Source of the DNA: Virgisporangium aurantiacum
GTDB taxonomy: Bacteria > Actinomycetota > Actinomycetes > Mycobacteriales > Micromonosporaceae
Length of the DNA: 64,000 bases
Assembly (NCBI RefSeq): GCF_016863635.1
Contig: NZ_BOPG01000081.1
Coordinates: forward strand, 53,249-117,248
Direction: 5' to 3'
Shown: positions 44,470-53,874 of the stretch, piece after piece
Layout: each line of letters opens with the position of its first letter
Numbering within the stretch: the first letter of the stretch is position 1
Notes under the pieces: model-generated
Seen by the model: the letters and a program-made list of their open reading frames with translations, nothing else
Database searches by the model: none
Told to the model about the DNA's origin: nothing
Position numbers and translations under genes: made by a program

Positions 44470-44565
44470 CTGCTCCCTACGCCGGCATTACCCGGACAGG
44501 TTCATGCGGTCGACGGCGCCATAGCCGTCCTCTCAGCCCGATGCATCGAGCTCCCGCGAGTGCGT
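44470..44565 (-). promoter_or_regulatory. TPP (THI-box) riboswitch
   Basis: Read on the minus strand the element has CGCGGGAGCTC, GGCTGAGAGGACGGC, then GACCGCATGAACCTG and CCGGGTAATGCCGGCGTAGG, all the conserved blocks of the thiamine pyrophosphate aptamer. The 3' GTAGGGAGC ends 6 nt before the cytX GTG and overlaps its Shine-Dalgarno. Confidence 0.95.
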
Positions 44566-44613
44566 CTGCTTCGGGGGCGACCTTACGCCGACCACCCCCG
44601 TGAATGGAAGCGT

Positions 44614-45981
44614 CTACAGCGCCGCCGTCATGTGTTCGAACCGCACCACGTTGTTCTTCCCCGCCGCCTTGGCGGCGTACATCGCGACGTCGGCGTCGTG
44701 GATCAGGTCGTCGATGTCGGTGTGTTCGCGGCGGAGCGCGATGCCGATGCTCGCCTGTGGCCGCAGTTCGATGCCCGAGACGGTGAACGGTTCGCCGATG
44801 CTGGCGAGCAGCCGGTCCGCGACCTCGTACGCGCCGGCCGGGTCCTCGAAACCGTCGAGCAGGACGGCGAACTCGTCGCCGCCCAGGCGCGCGGCGGTGT
44901 CGTCGGTGCTCCGCAGCCCGTTGCGGAGCCGGTCGGCGACGGTGATCAGCAACAGGTCGCCCACCTTGTGGCCGTAGGTGTCGTTGATCTCCTTGAACCC
45001 GTCGAGGTCGATGACGAGCAGGGCGACGGACGTGGTCGGCCGGCTGAGCGCGTCGGTCAGGATCTGCCGGATCAGGGCGCGGTTGGCCAGCCCGGTGAGG
45101 CTGTCGTGGTACGCCTCGTGACGCAGTCCCGCGAACGCGTCGCGCAGGGCCACGAGGGTCTCGTTGAGGGCCTGACCCATCTGCCCGAACTCGTCGTTGC
45201 CGCGCACCGCGAGCCGTCTCCGGAAGTCACCCTGCCCGACGGCGGTCAGCACGTCGACGGCTTCCCGGAGCGGACGGGACATCGTCCGGGCGGCGAGCAA
45301 CGCGAGCGTGACCGCGATGAGGGCGCCGGCCACCAGCAACAGGAGCATGAAGCGCTCGGTCGCCTTGCTGCTGGCCATCGACTGCCGGGCCGCGGTGGCC
45401 ACCGACTCGACAAGCTGGCCGAGCACGGCGTCGGCACGGGTCTTGACGCTCCGCGCCACCGACTCGGAGCTGACGAGGAGGAGCGTCGTCGCCTTCTGCC
45501 GGTCACCGCTCCGGCTGGCCGCCAGCGCCGTGTCGCGCGCCGTGCGCCACATCTCGAGCAGCGACTCGAACGACTCCAGGGCCTGCATCTCGGACCGCGC
45601 GAGGTTCACCTGGTGCAGCGCGACCAGGTTGGTGTCCAGCCGCTGGTCGGTCTCCTTGATGGCGTTCTCGTACTGGTTCCGGTAGAAGCCGGGCTCGGAC
45701 AGGATGTGGGAGACGACGGCCTCGAGTTGGGAACCGACGGCCGAGCGGGCCTCGGTCATGTGCGACAGCGCCAGCACGTTCGTGCGGTACTGGTGCTCCT
45801 GTTGCGCCGCGAGGTTCCTGATGCTCACGAGGCCGACGACGGCTATCGCGGCGAAGATCGACGAGATCACCAGGGCGACGGTCACGATCTTGGTACTGAT
45901 CCGGAGGTTGGTGAACGTGCGCGCGCCGCGACTTCGCACGAAGTCGGCCGTTCGTCTGTCGTGCACCGGTCGTTCCTCCAT
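44614..45981 (-). CDS. Membrane-bound diguanylate cyclase (GGDEF)
   Basis: The 455-residue protein has a first membrane helix (about 33-54), a helical extracytoplasmic sensor (about 55-205), a second helix (about 213-235), a HAMP domain and a GGDEF domain with DSLTGLANR and an intact RLGGDEF active site. It should make cyclic di-GMP in response to an external signal. The RxxD inhibitory site is not exact. The ATG at 45981 is preceded by GGAACGACC, only a weak Shine-Dalgarno. The gene is divergent from an orphan sugar-binding lipoprotein gene, which may supply the signal. Confidence 0.92.
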   Translation of the reverse strand: MEERPVHDRRTADFVRSRGARTFTNLRISTKIVTVALVISSIFAAIAVVGLVSIRNLAAQQEHQYRTNVLALSHMTEARSAVGSQLEAVVSHILSEPGFYRNQYENAIKETDQRLDTNLVALHQVNLARSEMQALESFESLLEMWRTARDTALAASRSGDRQKATTLLLVSSESVARSVKTRADAVLGQLVESVATAARQSMASSKATERFMLLLLVAGALIAVTLALLAARTMSRPLREAVDVLTAVGQGDFRRRLAVRGNDEFGQMGQALNETLVALRDAFAGLRHEAYHDSLTGLANRALIRQILTDALSRPTTSVALLVIDLDGFKEINDTYGHKVGDLLLITVADRLRNGLRSTDDTAARLGGDEFAVLLDGFEDPAGAYEVADRLLASIGEPFTVSGIELRPQASIGIALRREHTDIDDLIHDADVAMYAAKAAGKNNVVRFEHMTAAL

Positions 45982-46080
45982 GGCGGACCTGTTTCCCTGC
46001 GTCCGTCCAAATCGGTAGCGGAATCGGCCAGTCAAGCGAATGTTCAGACCGGCACCCCGGCGGCCGCCTAGTCTCGGTTG

Positions 46081-47334
46081 ATGCACCGCCGCGCGTTGCT
46101 CACCCTTGGGACCTTGGTCGCGGTCTCGGCATGCTCGTCCGGAACCGGCGGGGGAGAGTCGGATCAGCCGGACAAGGTCGAGGTCTTCTCGTGGTGGGAC
46201 GGGCCGGGTGAGAGCGAGGGCTACAGCGCTCTCATCGCCTATTTCAAGCAGCAGAACGCCAACGTCCAGTTCATCAACGCCAGCGTCGCCGGCGGCGCCG
46301 GAACCAACGCGCGAGCGGTTCTCGCCAGCCGGTTGGACGCCAACGATCCGCCCGACTCGTACCAGATCCACGCCGGGCTGGAACTGGCCAGCGACGTCCG
46401 CGCCGGCAAGGTCGAGGACCTGGCCTACCTGTACGAGCGGAACGGCTGGCTCGACAAGTTCCCCCGGGCACTCCTCGACGCGGTCACCGTCGACGGAAAG
46501 ATCTACGCGGTGCCGGTGGCGATCCACCGGTCCAATCTCCTCTGGTACAACCCCGCGACGCTGCGCGCCGCCGGCATCGCCCGGCCACCCGGCACCTGGG
46601 CGGAGTTCCTCGCCGACGCGACGACGCTGAAGGCGAAGAACCTCACCGCCCTGTCGATCGGGCCGGGCTGGACCCAGAAACACCTGTTGGAGAACGTGCT
46701 GCTGGGGGAGTTGGGCGCCGAGCGGTACACGGGACTGTGGAACGGTCGCACGACGTGGCGGTCGGCCGAGGTCACGGCGGCGGTGGAGACGTTCCGCCGG
46801 GTCATGGACGTCTCCGACCTCGAGACGTACGGCGGCGACTGGCAGTCGGCGCTGGACAAGGTCGTCGCGGGAACCGCGGCGTACACGGTGATGGGCGACT
46901 GGGCCGACGCCTACTTCGGTCGGGCGAAGGGCCTGCGGTTCACGGCCGACTACGACGTGGTGGTCTCGCCCGGTACCGCTGGGGTGTTCAACTTTCTCAG
47001 CGACACGTTCACCTTGCCGAAGGGCGCTCCGCACCGCGCCGCGGCGGAGAGTTGGCTCACCGCCTGCGGTTCGCCCGAGGGCCAGGACGCGTTCAGCGTC
47101 CAGAAGCGCGCGATCGCGGCCCGCGTCGACGCCGACAAGAGCAAATACAACGACTATCTGACCACCGCGATGGCGGCGTGGCAGGACCCCGCCACGGTCG
47201 TGGTGGGCTCCCTGACGCACGGCGTGGTGGCCGACACCGAACGGAACAGCCAGCTCGACACGGCGCTCGCGGCGCTCGTCGGCGGCGGCGACGTGGCCGC
47301 GTTCGTCGCGTCGGTCGCCGCGATGTTCGGGTAG
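46081..47334 (+). CDS. Sugar-type ABC substrate-binding lipoprotein (orphan)
   Basis: The 417-residue protein has a lipoprotein signal with lipobox VSAC, then the family 1 solute-binding fold (VEVFSWWDGPGESEGY at the start, YAVPVAIHRSNLLWYN in the middle, FTLPKGAPHRAAAESW near the end). Such proteins bind sugars for ABC importers, but no permease or ATPase gene is nearby. Both neighbours are cyclic di-GMP enzymes, so a sensing role is possible. The ATG at 46081 is used; a TTG lies just before it. The stop abuts the convergent GGDEF-EAL gene. Confidence 0.88.
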   Translation: MHRRALLTLGTLVAVSACSSGTGGGESDQPDKVEVFSWWDGPGESEGYSALIAYFKQQNANVQFINASVAGGAGTNARAVLASRLDANDPPDSYQIHAGLELASDVRAGKVEDLAYLYERNGWLDKFPRALLDAVTVDGKIYAVPVAIHRSNLLWYNPATLRAAGIARPPGTWAEFLADATTLKAKNLTALSIGPGWTQKHLLENVLLGELGAERYTGLWNGRTTWRSAEVTAAVETFRRVMDVSDLETYGGDWQSALDKVVAGTAAYTVMGDWADAYFGRAKGLRFTADYDVVVSPGTAGVFNFLSDTFTLPKGAPHRAAAESWLTACGSPEGQDAFSVQKRAIAARVDADKSKYNDYLTTAMAAWQDPATVVVGSLTHGVVADTERNSQLDTALAALVGGGDVAAFVASVAAMFG

Positions 47335-49623
47335 TTACGGCCGGCTCGTCGCCAGATCCCGGCGGGTGATGTAGGCGACGAAGTCGCCGACGCTCAGCGG
47401 CCGGGCGAAGTGGTAACCCTGCCCGACGTCGCAGCCGAGCTGGCGCAGCGCCTGGACGGTCGGCAGATCCTCGACCCCTTCGGCGACGACGGTGAGCCCG
47501 AGGTTGTGTCCGAGGTCGACGGCGGAACCCACCAGTACGTGGTTGCTGCGATCGGTGGCCATGTCGCGGACGAACGTGCGGTCCACCTTGATCTCGTCGA
47601 TCGGAAGGATCTTCAGGTAGGCCATCGAGGAGTACCCGGTGCCGAAGTCGTCGATGGCGACCCGCACACCGAGCGCGCGGATCCGGCGCAGCACCTCGAT
47701 CGCGTTGGTGGGGTCGTGCATGACGGTGTTCTCGGTGACCTCGACGCACAGCAGTTCACCGTCGACCCCGGCGCGGTGCAGGGCGGCGGCGACGGTGTCG
47801 GGAAAGTCGGTGTCGAGCAGCGACCGGGTGGAGACGTTGACCGCGACCGGTACGCGGTGTCCGGCGTCGAGCCACTCGCGGACCTGCCCCAGCGCGAGGT
47901 TGAGGATGTGGTCGGTGAACCGGTGGATGAGGCTCGTGCCCTCCAGCACCGGTACGAACTCGGCCGGCGACACCGCTCCGCGTTGCGGATGCTGCCACCG
48001 CGCCAGGGCCTCGGCGCCGACGAGCTCACCGGAGCGGATCGACACCTTGGGCTGGTAGTGCAGTTCGATGGCGCCGGCGTCGAGGGCGCGGCGCAGGTCA
48101 CCGAGCAGGGTGAGCCGGGCGGCCGTGTCGTGGCTCTGGGTCTCGTCGTAGCGGGTGACCCGGAGGCGGTGCCGCTTGGCCGTGTACATGGCGCTGTCGG
48201 CGTGCCGCAGCACCGTGTCGATGTCCTCGCCGGCGGTCGCGGTGACGATGCCGATGCTGGCCTCGATGTCGAGCGTGATGTCGTCGACGACGAACGGCAC
48301 GTCGAAGGCCGCGGTGATGCGGGCGGCGGTCTCCTCGCCGGCGCCCGGTTCGGCCCGGGGGAGGAGGACGGCGAACTCGTCGCCGCCGAGGCGCACCACG
48401 AGGTCGCCGGTGCGCACCGACGTGCGCAGCCGGTCGGCGACCTGCACGAGCAACTGGTCGCCGGCGCGGTGGCCGAAGCTGTCGTTGACCTCCTTGAAGC
48501 CGTCCAGGTCCACCAGCAGCACGGTGGGGGTGACGTCGTCGCGCTGTTGGAGCACCGTGCGGTTCGCGAGGCCGGTGAGCGCGTCGTGGCTGGCCTGGTG
48601 GGCGAGCCGCCGCTGGTACGCGTCGAGTTCGCGCAGCCGGGTGTCGAGCTGTTCGAGCAGGGTGCCGTTGTCGCGCAACGCCATCGCCTGCCGCACGGCG
48701 ACGAGCACCGTCACGGTGACCGCGCCGGCGGCCACGATCACGATGTCGGTGGCGTGGTGCACCGCGGAGAACAGCAACAGGGTCGCGGTGGCGACGACCG
48801 CGGTGTAGGGCATGACGCTCATCCGCCGGCCCGGCATCCGGCCCGGCGCCGGTGCCCCGGCCGCGGCGGCGTGCAGTTGCCGGTTGGTCGCCAGACACAG
48901 CACCAGGCAGGTGGCGGGCAGGACGACGTGTCCGGTGTTGAGCCACGGCCGGGTCGCCAGCAGCGGCGCGAGCGACCCGCCGCCCGCACCGACGGCGCCG
49001 GCCACGGCGAGCAGGTGCAACGCCCGCCGGTCGATCGGGCCGGTGCCGGTGAAGGCGACCTTGACGAACGCCAGCACGCAGATGAACCCGCCGCCGACGA
49101 CCGTCAGCACCGACCAGGTGTCGCCGGCGCTGCCGCCGAACCAGTCCTCCCAGCGCGGCACCACGAGGTGCCAGGCGAATGTCAACGCCGTCACGAGGAC
49201 CGTCGCGAGGTCGAGCCCGAACCGGATCCACGCCCCACGGGTGTGCCGCACACCGGGAATGCGCAGCAGCCCCACCATCATCGTCAGCAGACCCGCGAGA
49301 TACACGGCCGAGGTGGTGCCGGAGACGTGCTGGTTGTGGTTGTCGCTCGCGACGGTGTCATAGGCGTTGAACACCGCGCCGAGCCCGACGAGACTCACGC
49401 CGACGCTGACGTACCGCCAGAACATCCGCGGCGCCGCGGGACCGGCCGCCCGCCACGACAGGGTGGCCGCGGTCGGGACGCTCACCATCGCCGGCAGCCA
49501 CCCCAGCAACGTCGGCGTCGGCCGTACCAGCCCGACGGCGAACCACACCGCCGACAGCACGACCAGGCCACCGGCGAGCGCCAACGGGCGGGTCAACCGA
49601 TGGCCCTCGCCGGTAGCCTTCAT
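47335..49623 (-). CDS. Membrane GGDEF-EAL protein
   Basis: The 762-residue protein has about nine membrane helices (1-310), a GGDEF domain (about 345-500) with RLGGDEF and an upstream RTGD inhibitory site, and an EAL domain (about 515-755) with AEALARW, EVTENTVM, DDFGTGYSS, IKVDRTFV and VAEGVE. Both catalytic sets look complete, so it could make or degrade cyclic di-GMP. With the GGDEF gene at 44614 and the binding lipoprotein it forms a likely signalling group. Confidence 0.92.
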   Translation of the reverse strand: MKATGEGHRLTRPLALAGGLVVLSAVWFAVGLVRPTPTLLGWLPAMVSVPTAATLSWRAAGPAAPRMFWRYVSVGVSLVGLGAVFNAYDTVASDNHNQHVSGTTSAVYLAGLLTMMVGLLRIPGVRHTRGAWIRFGLDLATVLVTALTFAWHLVVPRWEDWFGGSAGDTWSVLTVVGGGFICVLAFVKVAFTGTGPIDRRALHLLAVAGAVGAGGGSLAPLLATRPWLNTGHVVLPATCLVLCLATNRQLHAAAAGAPAPGRMPGRRMSVMPYTAVVATATLLLFSAVHHATDIVIVAAGAVTVTVLVAVRQAMALRDNGTLLEQLDTRLRELDAYQRRLAHQASHDALTGLANRTVLQQRDDVTPTVLLVDLDGFKEVNDSFGHRAGDQLLVQVADRLRTSVRTGDLVVRLGGDEFAVLLPRAEPGAGEETAARITAAFDVPFVVDDITLDIEASIGIVTATAGEDIDTVLRHADSAMYTAKRHRLRVTRYDETQSHDTAARLTLLGDLRRALDAGAIELHYQPKVSIRSGELVGAEALARWQHPQRGAVSPAEFVPVLEGTSLIHRFTDHILNLALGQVREWLDAGHRVPVAVNVSTRSLLDTDFPDTVAAALHRAGVDGELLCVEVTENTVMHDPTNAIEVLRRIRALGVRVAIDDFGTGYSSMAYLKILPIDEIKVDRTFVRDMATDRSNHVLVGSAVDLGHNLGLTVVAEGVEDLPTVQALRQLGCDVGQGYHFARPLSVGDFVAYITRRDLATSRP

Positions 49624-49692
49624 ACCCGCACCAATCGGGCCCGCGCGGGCGATACTGAGCGATCCGGCGGGCCCAGTCCGGCAGCCGCCCGC

Positions 49693-50103
49693 TCAACGCG
49701 TGCTGTTCAGGCGGCGGGCGACCGCCGGAATCACAATGGCGGCGGCCACCAGGTGCGTGAGCATCAGCAACACCTTGGTCTGCGGTGCGGCGTCGACGAT
49801 GACGTCGGGCACCAGCGACAGCGCGGTGAGGGCGACGGTGGTGCGGACGAAGGCGCGGCGGGGGTTGGTGGCGGTGCGGCGCAGGACGGCGGCGAGGACG
49901 AGGCCGATGAGGGAGAAGACGGTGGTCAGGACGCCGAAGCCGGTGACGGGGATGGGTTCGCCGGCCAGGTCGAGGCTGATGCCGGCGGCGTGGCCGGTGG
50001 CGGCGACGGTCATGGTGGCGACGGCGGCTGCGGCGGTTGCGGCGATTCCGGTGACGATCAGCGAGCTGACGGCGGGGCGGGTCGGGTTCAGAACGGTGGT
50101 CAT
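49693..50103 (-). CDS. DUF6069-like small membrane protein
   Basis: The 136-residue protein has four hydrophobic helices with an EPIPVTGFGVLTTVFSL segment and a conserved HLVAAAIVIPAVARRL end, the pattern of actinobacterial DUF6069 proteins. The function is unknown. The ATG at 50103 follows GGAGGGCACC. It lies 69 nt upstream of the GGDEF-EAL gene in the same orientation. Confidence 0.7.
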   Translation of the reverse strand: MTTVLNPTRPAVSSLIVTGIAATAAAAVATMTVAATGHAAGISLDLAGEPIPVTGFGVLTTVFSLIGLVLAAVLRRTATNPRRAFVRTTVALTALSLVPDVIVDAAPQTKVLLMLTHLVAAAIVIPAVARRLNSTR

Positions 50104-50224
50104 GGTGCCCTCCGGCGGTAAGCCGACCGGCTCTGTGCCGGTCTCCTGTCAAGGCGACGAAGAGAACCGACCCGATACGACAAACCCCGTCGAAGTTTCT
50201 TTCGGGATCGCGCCGCTCGCTCTG

Positions 50225-51421
50225 TCAGTCGTCGATCGACTGGTAGACGGCGGTCCAGAGGTCGTGCCACATCGGTAGCCGCTGGTCGCCCGCGTGGGCC
50301 CGCTGCATCATGACGATCGCGGTCAGGTCCTCGGCGGGGTCGTTGTACCAGGCGGTGCCGTAGAAGCCGGGCCATCCGTAGCCGCCGACCGAGGGGCCGA
50401 GGTGCGTGCGGCGGGTGCGGACCGACATCCCGAAACCCCAGCCCAGGGCGTCGAAATAGCCCGGCCAGAACCCGGAGACCGCTTTCAGCTCCGAGGACAG
50501 GTGGTCGCTGGTCATCAGCGTCACCGACGGACGGGAGAGGATCCGCCCGCCGCGGTGGGTGCCGCCCGCGTGCAGGGCCGAACCGAAGGCGAGCCAGTCG
50601 TCGGCGGTCGAGACGAGCATGCCGCCACCCCGTTCGAACACCGCCGGCCGGCTCCATCGCCCGTCGGGACCGTCCTCGACGACGGGCTCACCGGTGGCGG
50701 CGTTGTCGCGTTCGTAGGCCGTCGCCAACCGGTCGAGGTTCCCGGCGGCGACGCTGAAGGCGGTGTCCTTCATACCGAGCGGATCGCACACCCGCTCGCG
50801 TAGGGCGTCCCCGAAGGATCTTCCGGTGGCCCGGGCGATGAGCACGCCGGTGACGGTGGCGGCGGTGTCGTACATCCAGCGCTCGCCGGGCTGGTGGACG
50901 AGCGGAAGGGCGCCGAGCCGGCGCATCCACTCGTCGGGCGGCGTCGACGCCTCGTAGAGCACGCCCATCGCGTCGGCGATCGGGACCGTTCCCGGCTCGG
51001 CCGGGACAATGCCGGTGCCGACGGTGTACGTCAGCAGGTCCCGCAGCGTGATCGGACGGGCCGCCGGAACGGTGTCGTCGACCGGACCGTCGGGATCGGC
51101 GAGCACGGTCATGTCCGCGAGTTCCGGCAGGAGCTCGTCGACCGGATCGTCGAGGCGCAGCGTGCAATCCTCGACCAGCGTCATCGCACACGCCGCGACG
51201 ATCGGCTTCGTCATCGAGCCCAGGCGACAGATCGTGTCGGTCGCCATCGGTATCTTCGACCCCGGACCCTCGAACGCGAGATTGCCGGTCGCCTCGACGT
51301 GCACCGCGCCGTGGCGGGCGAGGAGCACCAGCATGCCCGGAACGAAACCGGTGTCGACGTGACGCTCGAGCAGCGCCCGCACCCGCGCCAGCCGTTTCGA
51401 CGAGAAGCCGCCGGCGGTCAC
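50225..51421 (-). CDS. Beta-lactamase-fold serine hydrolase (class C/esterase type)
   Basis: The 398-residue protein has the serine nucleophile motif S69-M-T-K72 (LGSMTKP), a second motif YDT in place of YxN, and a GGYGWPGFYGTAWYND segment where beta-lactamases have KTG. Without a signal peptide it is more likely an esterase or peptidase than a resistance enzyme. It overlaps the DHFR-like gene upstream by 4 nt (51418-51421), so the two are co-expressed. Confidence 0.85.
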   Translation of the reverse strand: MTAGGFSSKRLARVRALLERHVDTGFVPGMLVLLARHGAVHVEATGNLAFEGPGSKIPMATDTICRLGSMTKPIVAACAMTLVEDCTLRLDDPVDELLPELADMTVLADPDGPVDDTVPAARPITLRDLLTYTVGTGIVPAEPGTVPIADAMGVLYEASTPPDEWMRRLGALPLVHQPGERWMYDTAATVTGVLIARATGRSFGDALRERVCDPLGMKDTAFSVAAGNLDRLATAYERDNAATGEPVVEDGPDGRWSRPAVFERGGGMLVSTADDWLAFGSALHAGGTHRGGRILSRPSVTLMTSDHLSSELKAVSGFWPGYFDALGWGFGMSVRTRRTHLGPSVGGYGWPGFYGTAWYNDPAEDLTAIVMMQRAHAGDQRLPMWHDLWTAVYQSIDD

Positions 51422-52038
51422 GTGTCTTCTCCTGTCGTGTGCGCCCGCACCCCGTATCGATGAAGGGTGACACCCTGATCGAAGGAGCCATGCTCGAGCA
51501 GGTCCAGTTCGGCATCGGCGGGCTCGCCGGTGTTGTCGGTGTCGTCGAACAGTGGCCGGCCCGCACCGAGGATGACGGGGTGGGTGAAGAGCAGGAGCTC
51601 GTCGAGCAGCCCCGCGCGGAGCAGTTGCGTGGCGAGCGTGGCGCCGCCGACCCCGATGTCGCCGTCGGTCTCGTCCCGGAGCCGCGCCAGCGCCCCGATC
51701 GCGTCGCCGTCGCGGCCGACGATCCGGGTGTTGTGCTGTGCGTCGGTGCGGGTGCGTGACACGAGCACCTTCGGCTTGGACGTCCAGATCTCGCCATACT
51801 CACGGAGGTAGCCGGGCAGCGTGTCGTCGTCGCGGGCGGCCGGCCAGAACGTCTCCATGATCTCGTAGACCGTTCGGCCCTGAACCATGAGCGTCAGCGC
51901 ACTGGCCCGGGCGTTGAACTCGTGGTGCAACGGTTCTCCGATGCGCAGCCAGTCGCCGCCGCCTTCTTCGCCCGCCGCGCGCTCGATCTTGAGGTCGAGT
52001 GACACGTTCATCCAGTACACGAACCGGCCCGGCACCAT
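51418..52038 (-). CDS. Dihydrofolate reductase / RibD C-terminal family protein
   Basis: The 206-residue protein has the RibD_C/DHFR-like plan: an N-terminal strand (FVYWMNVSLDLKIE), an LMVQGRTVYEIM strand-turn, a PKVLVSRT strand and a GDIGVGGATLATQLLRAGLLDEL NADPH-binding segment. These proteins are NADPH-dependent reductases of mostly unknown substrates. It is the first gene of the two-gene operon with the serine hydrolase. It is the last ordinary gene before the integrated island. Confidence 0.88.
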   Translation of the reverse strand: MVPGRFVYWMNVSLDLKIERAAGEEGGGDWLRIGEPLHHEFNARASALTLMVQGRTVYEIMETFWPAARDDDTLPGYLREYGEIWTSKPKVLVSRTRTDAQHNTRIVGRDGDAIGALARLRDETDGDIGVGGATLATQLLRAGLLDELLLFTHPVILGAGRPLFDDTDNTGEPADAELDLLEHGSFDQGVTLHRYGVRAHTTGEDT

Positions 52039-52189
52039 GCCCTCCCAGTGGTGGCGATCTGCAACTGCTCACCCCTGACCCTAGGAGAAGTGATGACAGT
52101 TTGCAATCACTTAGGCCGAAGTGCCGATATCGACGCGCGCGGCTGCCGTCGTTGTGTCGGCACATCCGGTCGGTGCAGGTGTGCGGCCA

Positions 52190-52345
52190 CACCCCGGCGT
52201 GGGACCAGGGCGACCATGGGCGCCAAGGGCATGAACCTGGCCATCACCGACGCCTATCTCCTTCACCGGAGGCGGCTGTTGCGTTCGCCGGTCTCATGCC
52301 GGGCACACCCGTCGTCACCGCCGGTGACGCGGCGTTCCGTCGATG
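52190..52345 (+). pseudogene. Fragment of a flavin monooxygenase gene (PobA-like)
   Basis: In the frame starting at 52215 the residues MGAKGMNLAITDAYLL match the FAD-domain signature of p-hydroxybenzoate hydroxylase-like enzymes (TGAKGxNLA). No coding frame continues on either side, so this is a decayed remnant beside the integration site. The rest of the 450-base gap from 52039 shows nothing else recognisable. Confidence 0.4.
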
Positions 52346-52488
52346 AGTGATCCACGACGCATTGGACCGCGCTCCGTGGCCGAGCACGCGCACGACGATC
52401 AACAGGCACGACATGCCGAGGAGACGCCCGGATAAATGGGAATTGCTCGGATCTCAATAGATCAACGAGACGTTTGCCCTGGTGAAAG

Positions 52489-52528
52489 CTCCCCCATTTG
52501 GACTCGAACCAAAAACCTGCCGGTTAAT
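52489..52528 (-). other. tRNA 3'-end fragment, candidate attachment site
   Basis: Read on the minus strand there is a TTAA anticodon-loop remainder, a complete T-arm (TTTGG, loop TTCGAGT, CCAAA) and the acceptor strand TGGGGGAG. The 5' half of the tRNA is absent. A TTAA-containing loop would fit a Lys or Asn tRNA. Such fragments mark the att site of elements that integrate into tRNA genes, and the integrase starts 195 nt away. Confidence 0.65.
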
Positions 52529-52722
52529 CTTCGGTGGTTTTCAGCGCCTTTCATGATCGCGTGACACTGCTGTCTAGCAGGCCAAACGTGATTTCGCCGG
52601 ACTCTCGGGCATTCATGATTGTGCAGCTTTTTGCACAGTTTAATGTGGGTAAAATGTGGGTGATCCAGTTGTCGTGACGTGCGCAAAGGCAGGCGACGAC
52701 CGGTGGATAGGAACTTACGCCG

Positions 52723-53874
52723 GTGGCAAGGCCGTCACTTCCATTGGGCACGCATGGGGAGATCCGGTACTACGGCAGCGGCAAACGTTGCATAGCCCGA
52801 ACGCTGTACCGCGACTACGACGGCGTGACACGCCAAATCGAACGATGGGCCACATCGAAGGCGGCTGCCGGGCGGGCGCTGAAGGAAGCACTCCGCGACC
52901 GCCTGTGGGTGGACACCGCTGCCGAGATCAGTCCCGACACCAAGCTCCAGGTCGTGGCCGAGGCGTGGTGGTTGGAGTTCGATGAGTCGGACGCTTCGCC
53001 CGGCACGAAGCGTGTGTACCGGGAACGCCTCGACCAGCAGATCATCCCAAGCCTCGGCGGCCTGCGCTGCCGCGAGGTGACCATCGGAGTCGTCCAGCGG
53101 TGCCTCACCGCGGTCAAGCACAACCACGGCCCGTCATTGACCAAGACCGTGCGCACCGTTCTCTCGAACGTGTGCAAGTTCGCCGCCCGCCACGACGCGA
53201 TGAAGCTGAACCCGGTACGCGAGACCGCCACGATCTCCGTCAAGCCGAAGAAGGGCGTCGCGAAGGCGCTCGCTGTCGAAGAGATCAAGCAACTTCGGGC
53301 CCTGTTGACGTACGACGACCGGGCAATCTCGCGCGACCTTCTCGACCTGGTCGACGTGATGGCGGCGACGGGTCTGCGGATCGGTGAGGCCCTCGCGCTC
53401 GTCTGGGATGCGATCGATCTGGAGGCGGGCACCGTCGAGGTCCGGAGCACAGTCATCCGGATCAAGGGCCAAGGCCTTGTCATCAAGCCGGAGCCGAAGA
53501 CGGATGCCGGATACCGGACGCTCGTTCTCCCGTCCTGGTGCAAGCAACTGCTGAAGGCGCGCTGGGCCAGGTCCGACCTTTCCTGGGGCGAGCTTCGGCT
53601 CGTCTTCCCGAGCGCGGTCGCAACCCTCCGCGATCCGTCGAACGTCGACCATCACCTCAAGGACGCCTTTGTCTGGGCCGGACTCCCCGACATCACGTCA
53701 CACATCTTCCGCAAGACCGTCGCCACGCTCATGGACAAGGCCGGACTGTCGGCCCGCGCCGGCGCCGATCAGCTCGGGCACGCCCAGGTTTCCATGACGC
53801 AGAACACCTACTTCGGCCGCAAGGTGTCTGACACAGGAGCGGCTGACGTCCTAGAGGTGCTCAACATCGCGTGA
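52723..53874 (+). CDS. Tyrosine recombinase / integrase
   Basis: The 383-residue protein has an N-terminal arm-binding-like region, a SAM-like core-binding domain (about 75-165) and a catalytic domain with Arg219 (ATGLRIGEAL), His327-x2-Arg330 (HIFRK), His353 (LGHAQ) and Tyr363 (NTYFG). All catalytic residues are intact. It should catalyse integration and excision of the element at the adjacent tRNA-derived site. The GTG at 52723 lacks a strong Shine-Dalgarno; the N-terminal motif GTHGEIRYY is normal for actinobacterial integrases. Confidence 0.93.
   Translation: MARPSLPLGTHGEIRYYGSGKRCIARTLYRDYDGVTRQIERWATSKAAAGRALKEALRDRLWVDTAAEISPDTKLQVVAEAWWLEFDESDASPGTKRVYRERLDQQIIPSLGGLRCREVTIGVVQRCLTAVKHNHGPSLTKTVRTVLSNVCKFAARHDAMKLNPVRETATISVKPKKGVAKALAVEEIKQLRALLTYDDRAISRDLLDLVDVMAATGLRIGEALALVWDAIDLEAGTVEVRSTVIRIKGQGLVIKPEPKTDAGYRTLVLPSWCKQLLKARWARSDLSWGELRLVFPSAVATLRDPSNVDHHLKDAFVWAGLPDITSHIFRKTVATLMDKAGLSARAGADQLGHAQVSMTQNTYFGRKVSDTGAADVLEVLNIA

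Noticed and set aside
47410..50121. Plus-strand open frame of 903 codons
   Set aside because: It is antisense to the GGDEF-EAL and DUF6069 genes, whose domains are clear; it has no recognisable motif.
50225..51421. Antibiotic-resistance beta-lactamase
   Set aside because: The SxxK motif is present, but the second motif is YDT, there is no KTG box and no signal peptide; an esterase/peptidase-type hydrolase is more likely.
52462..52686. Small minus-strand ORF containing RFLVRVQMGEL
   Set aside because: That peptide is the translation of a tRNA T-arm and acceptor end, not a protein.
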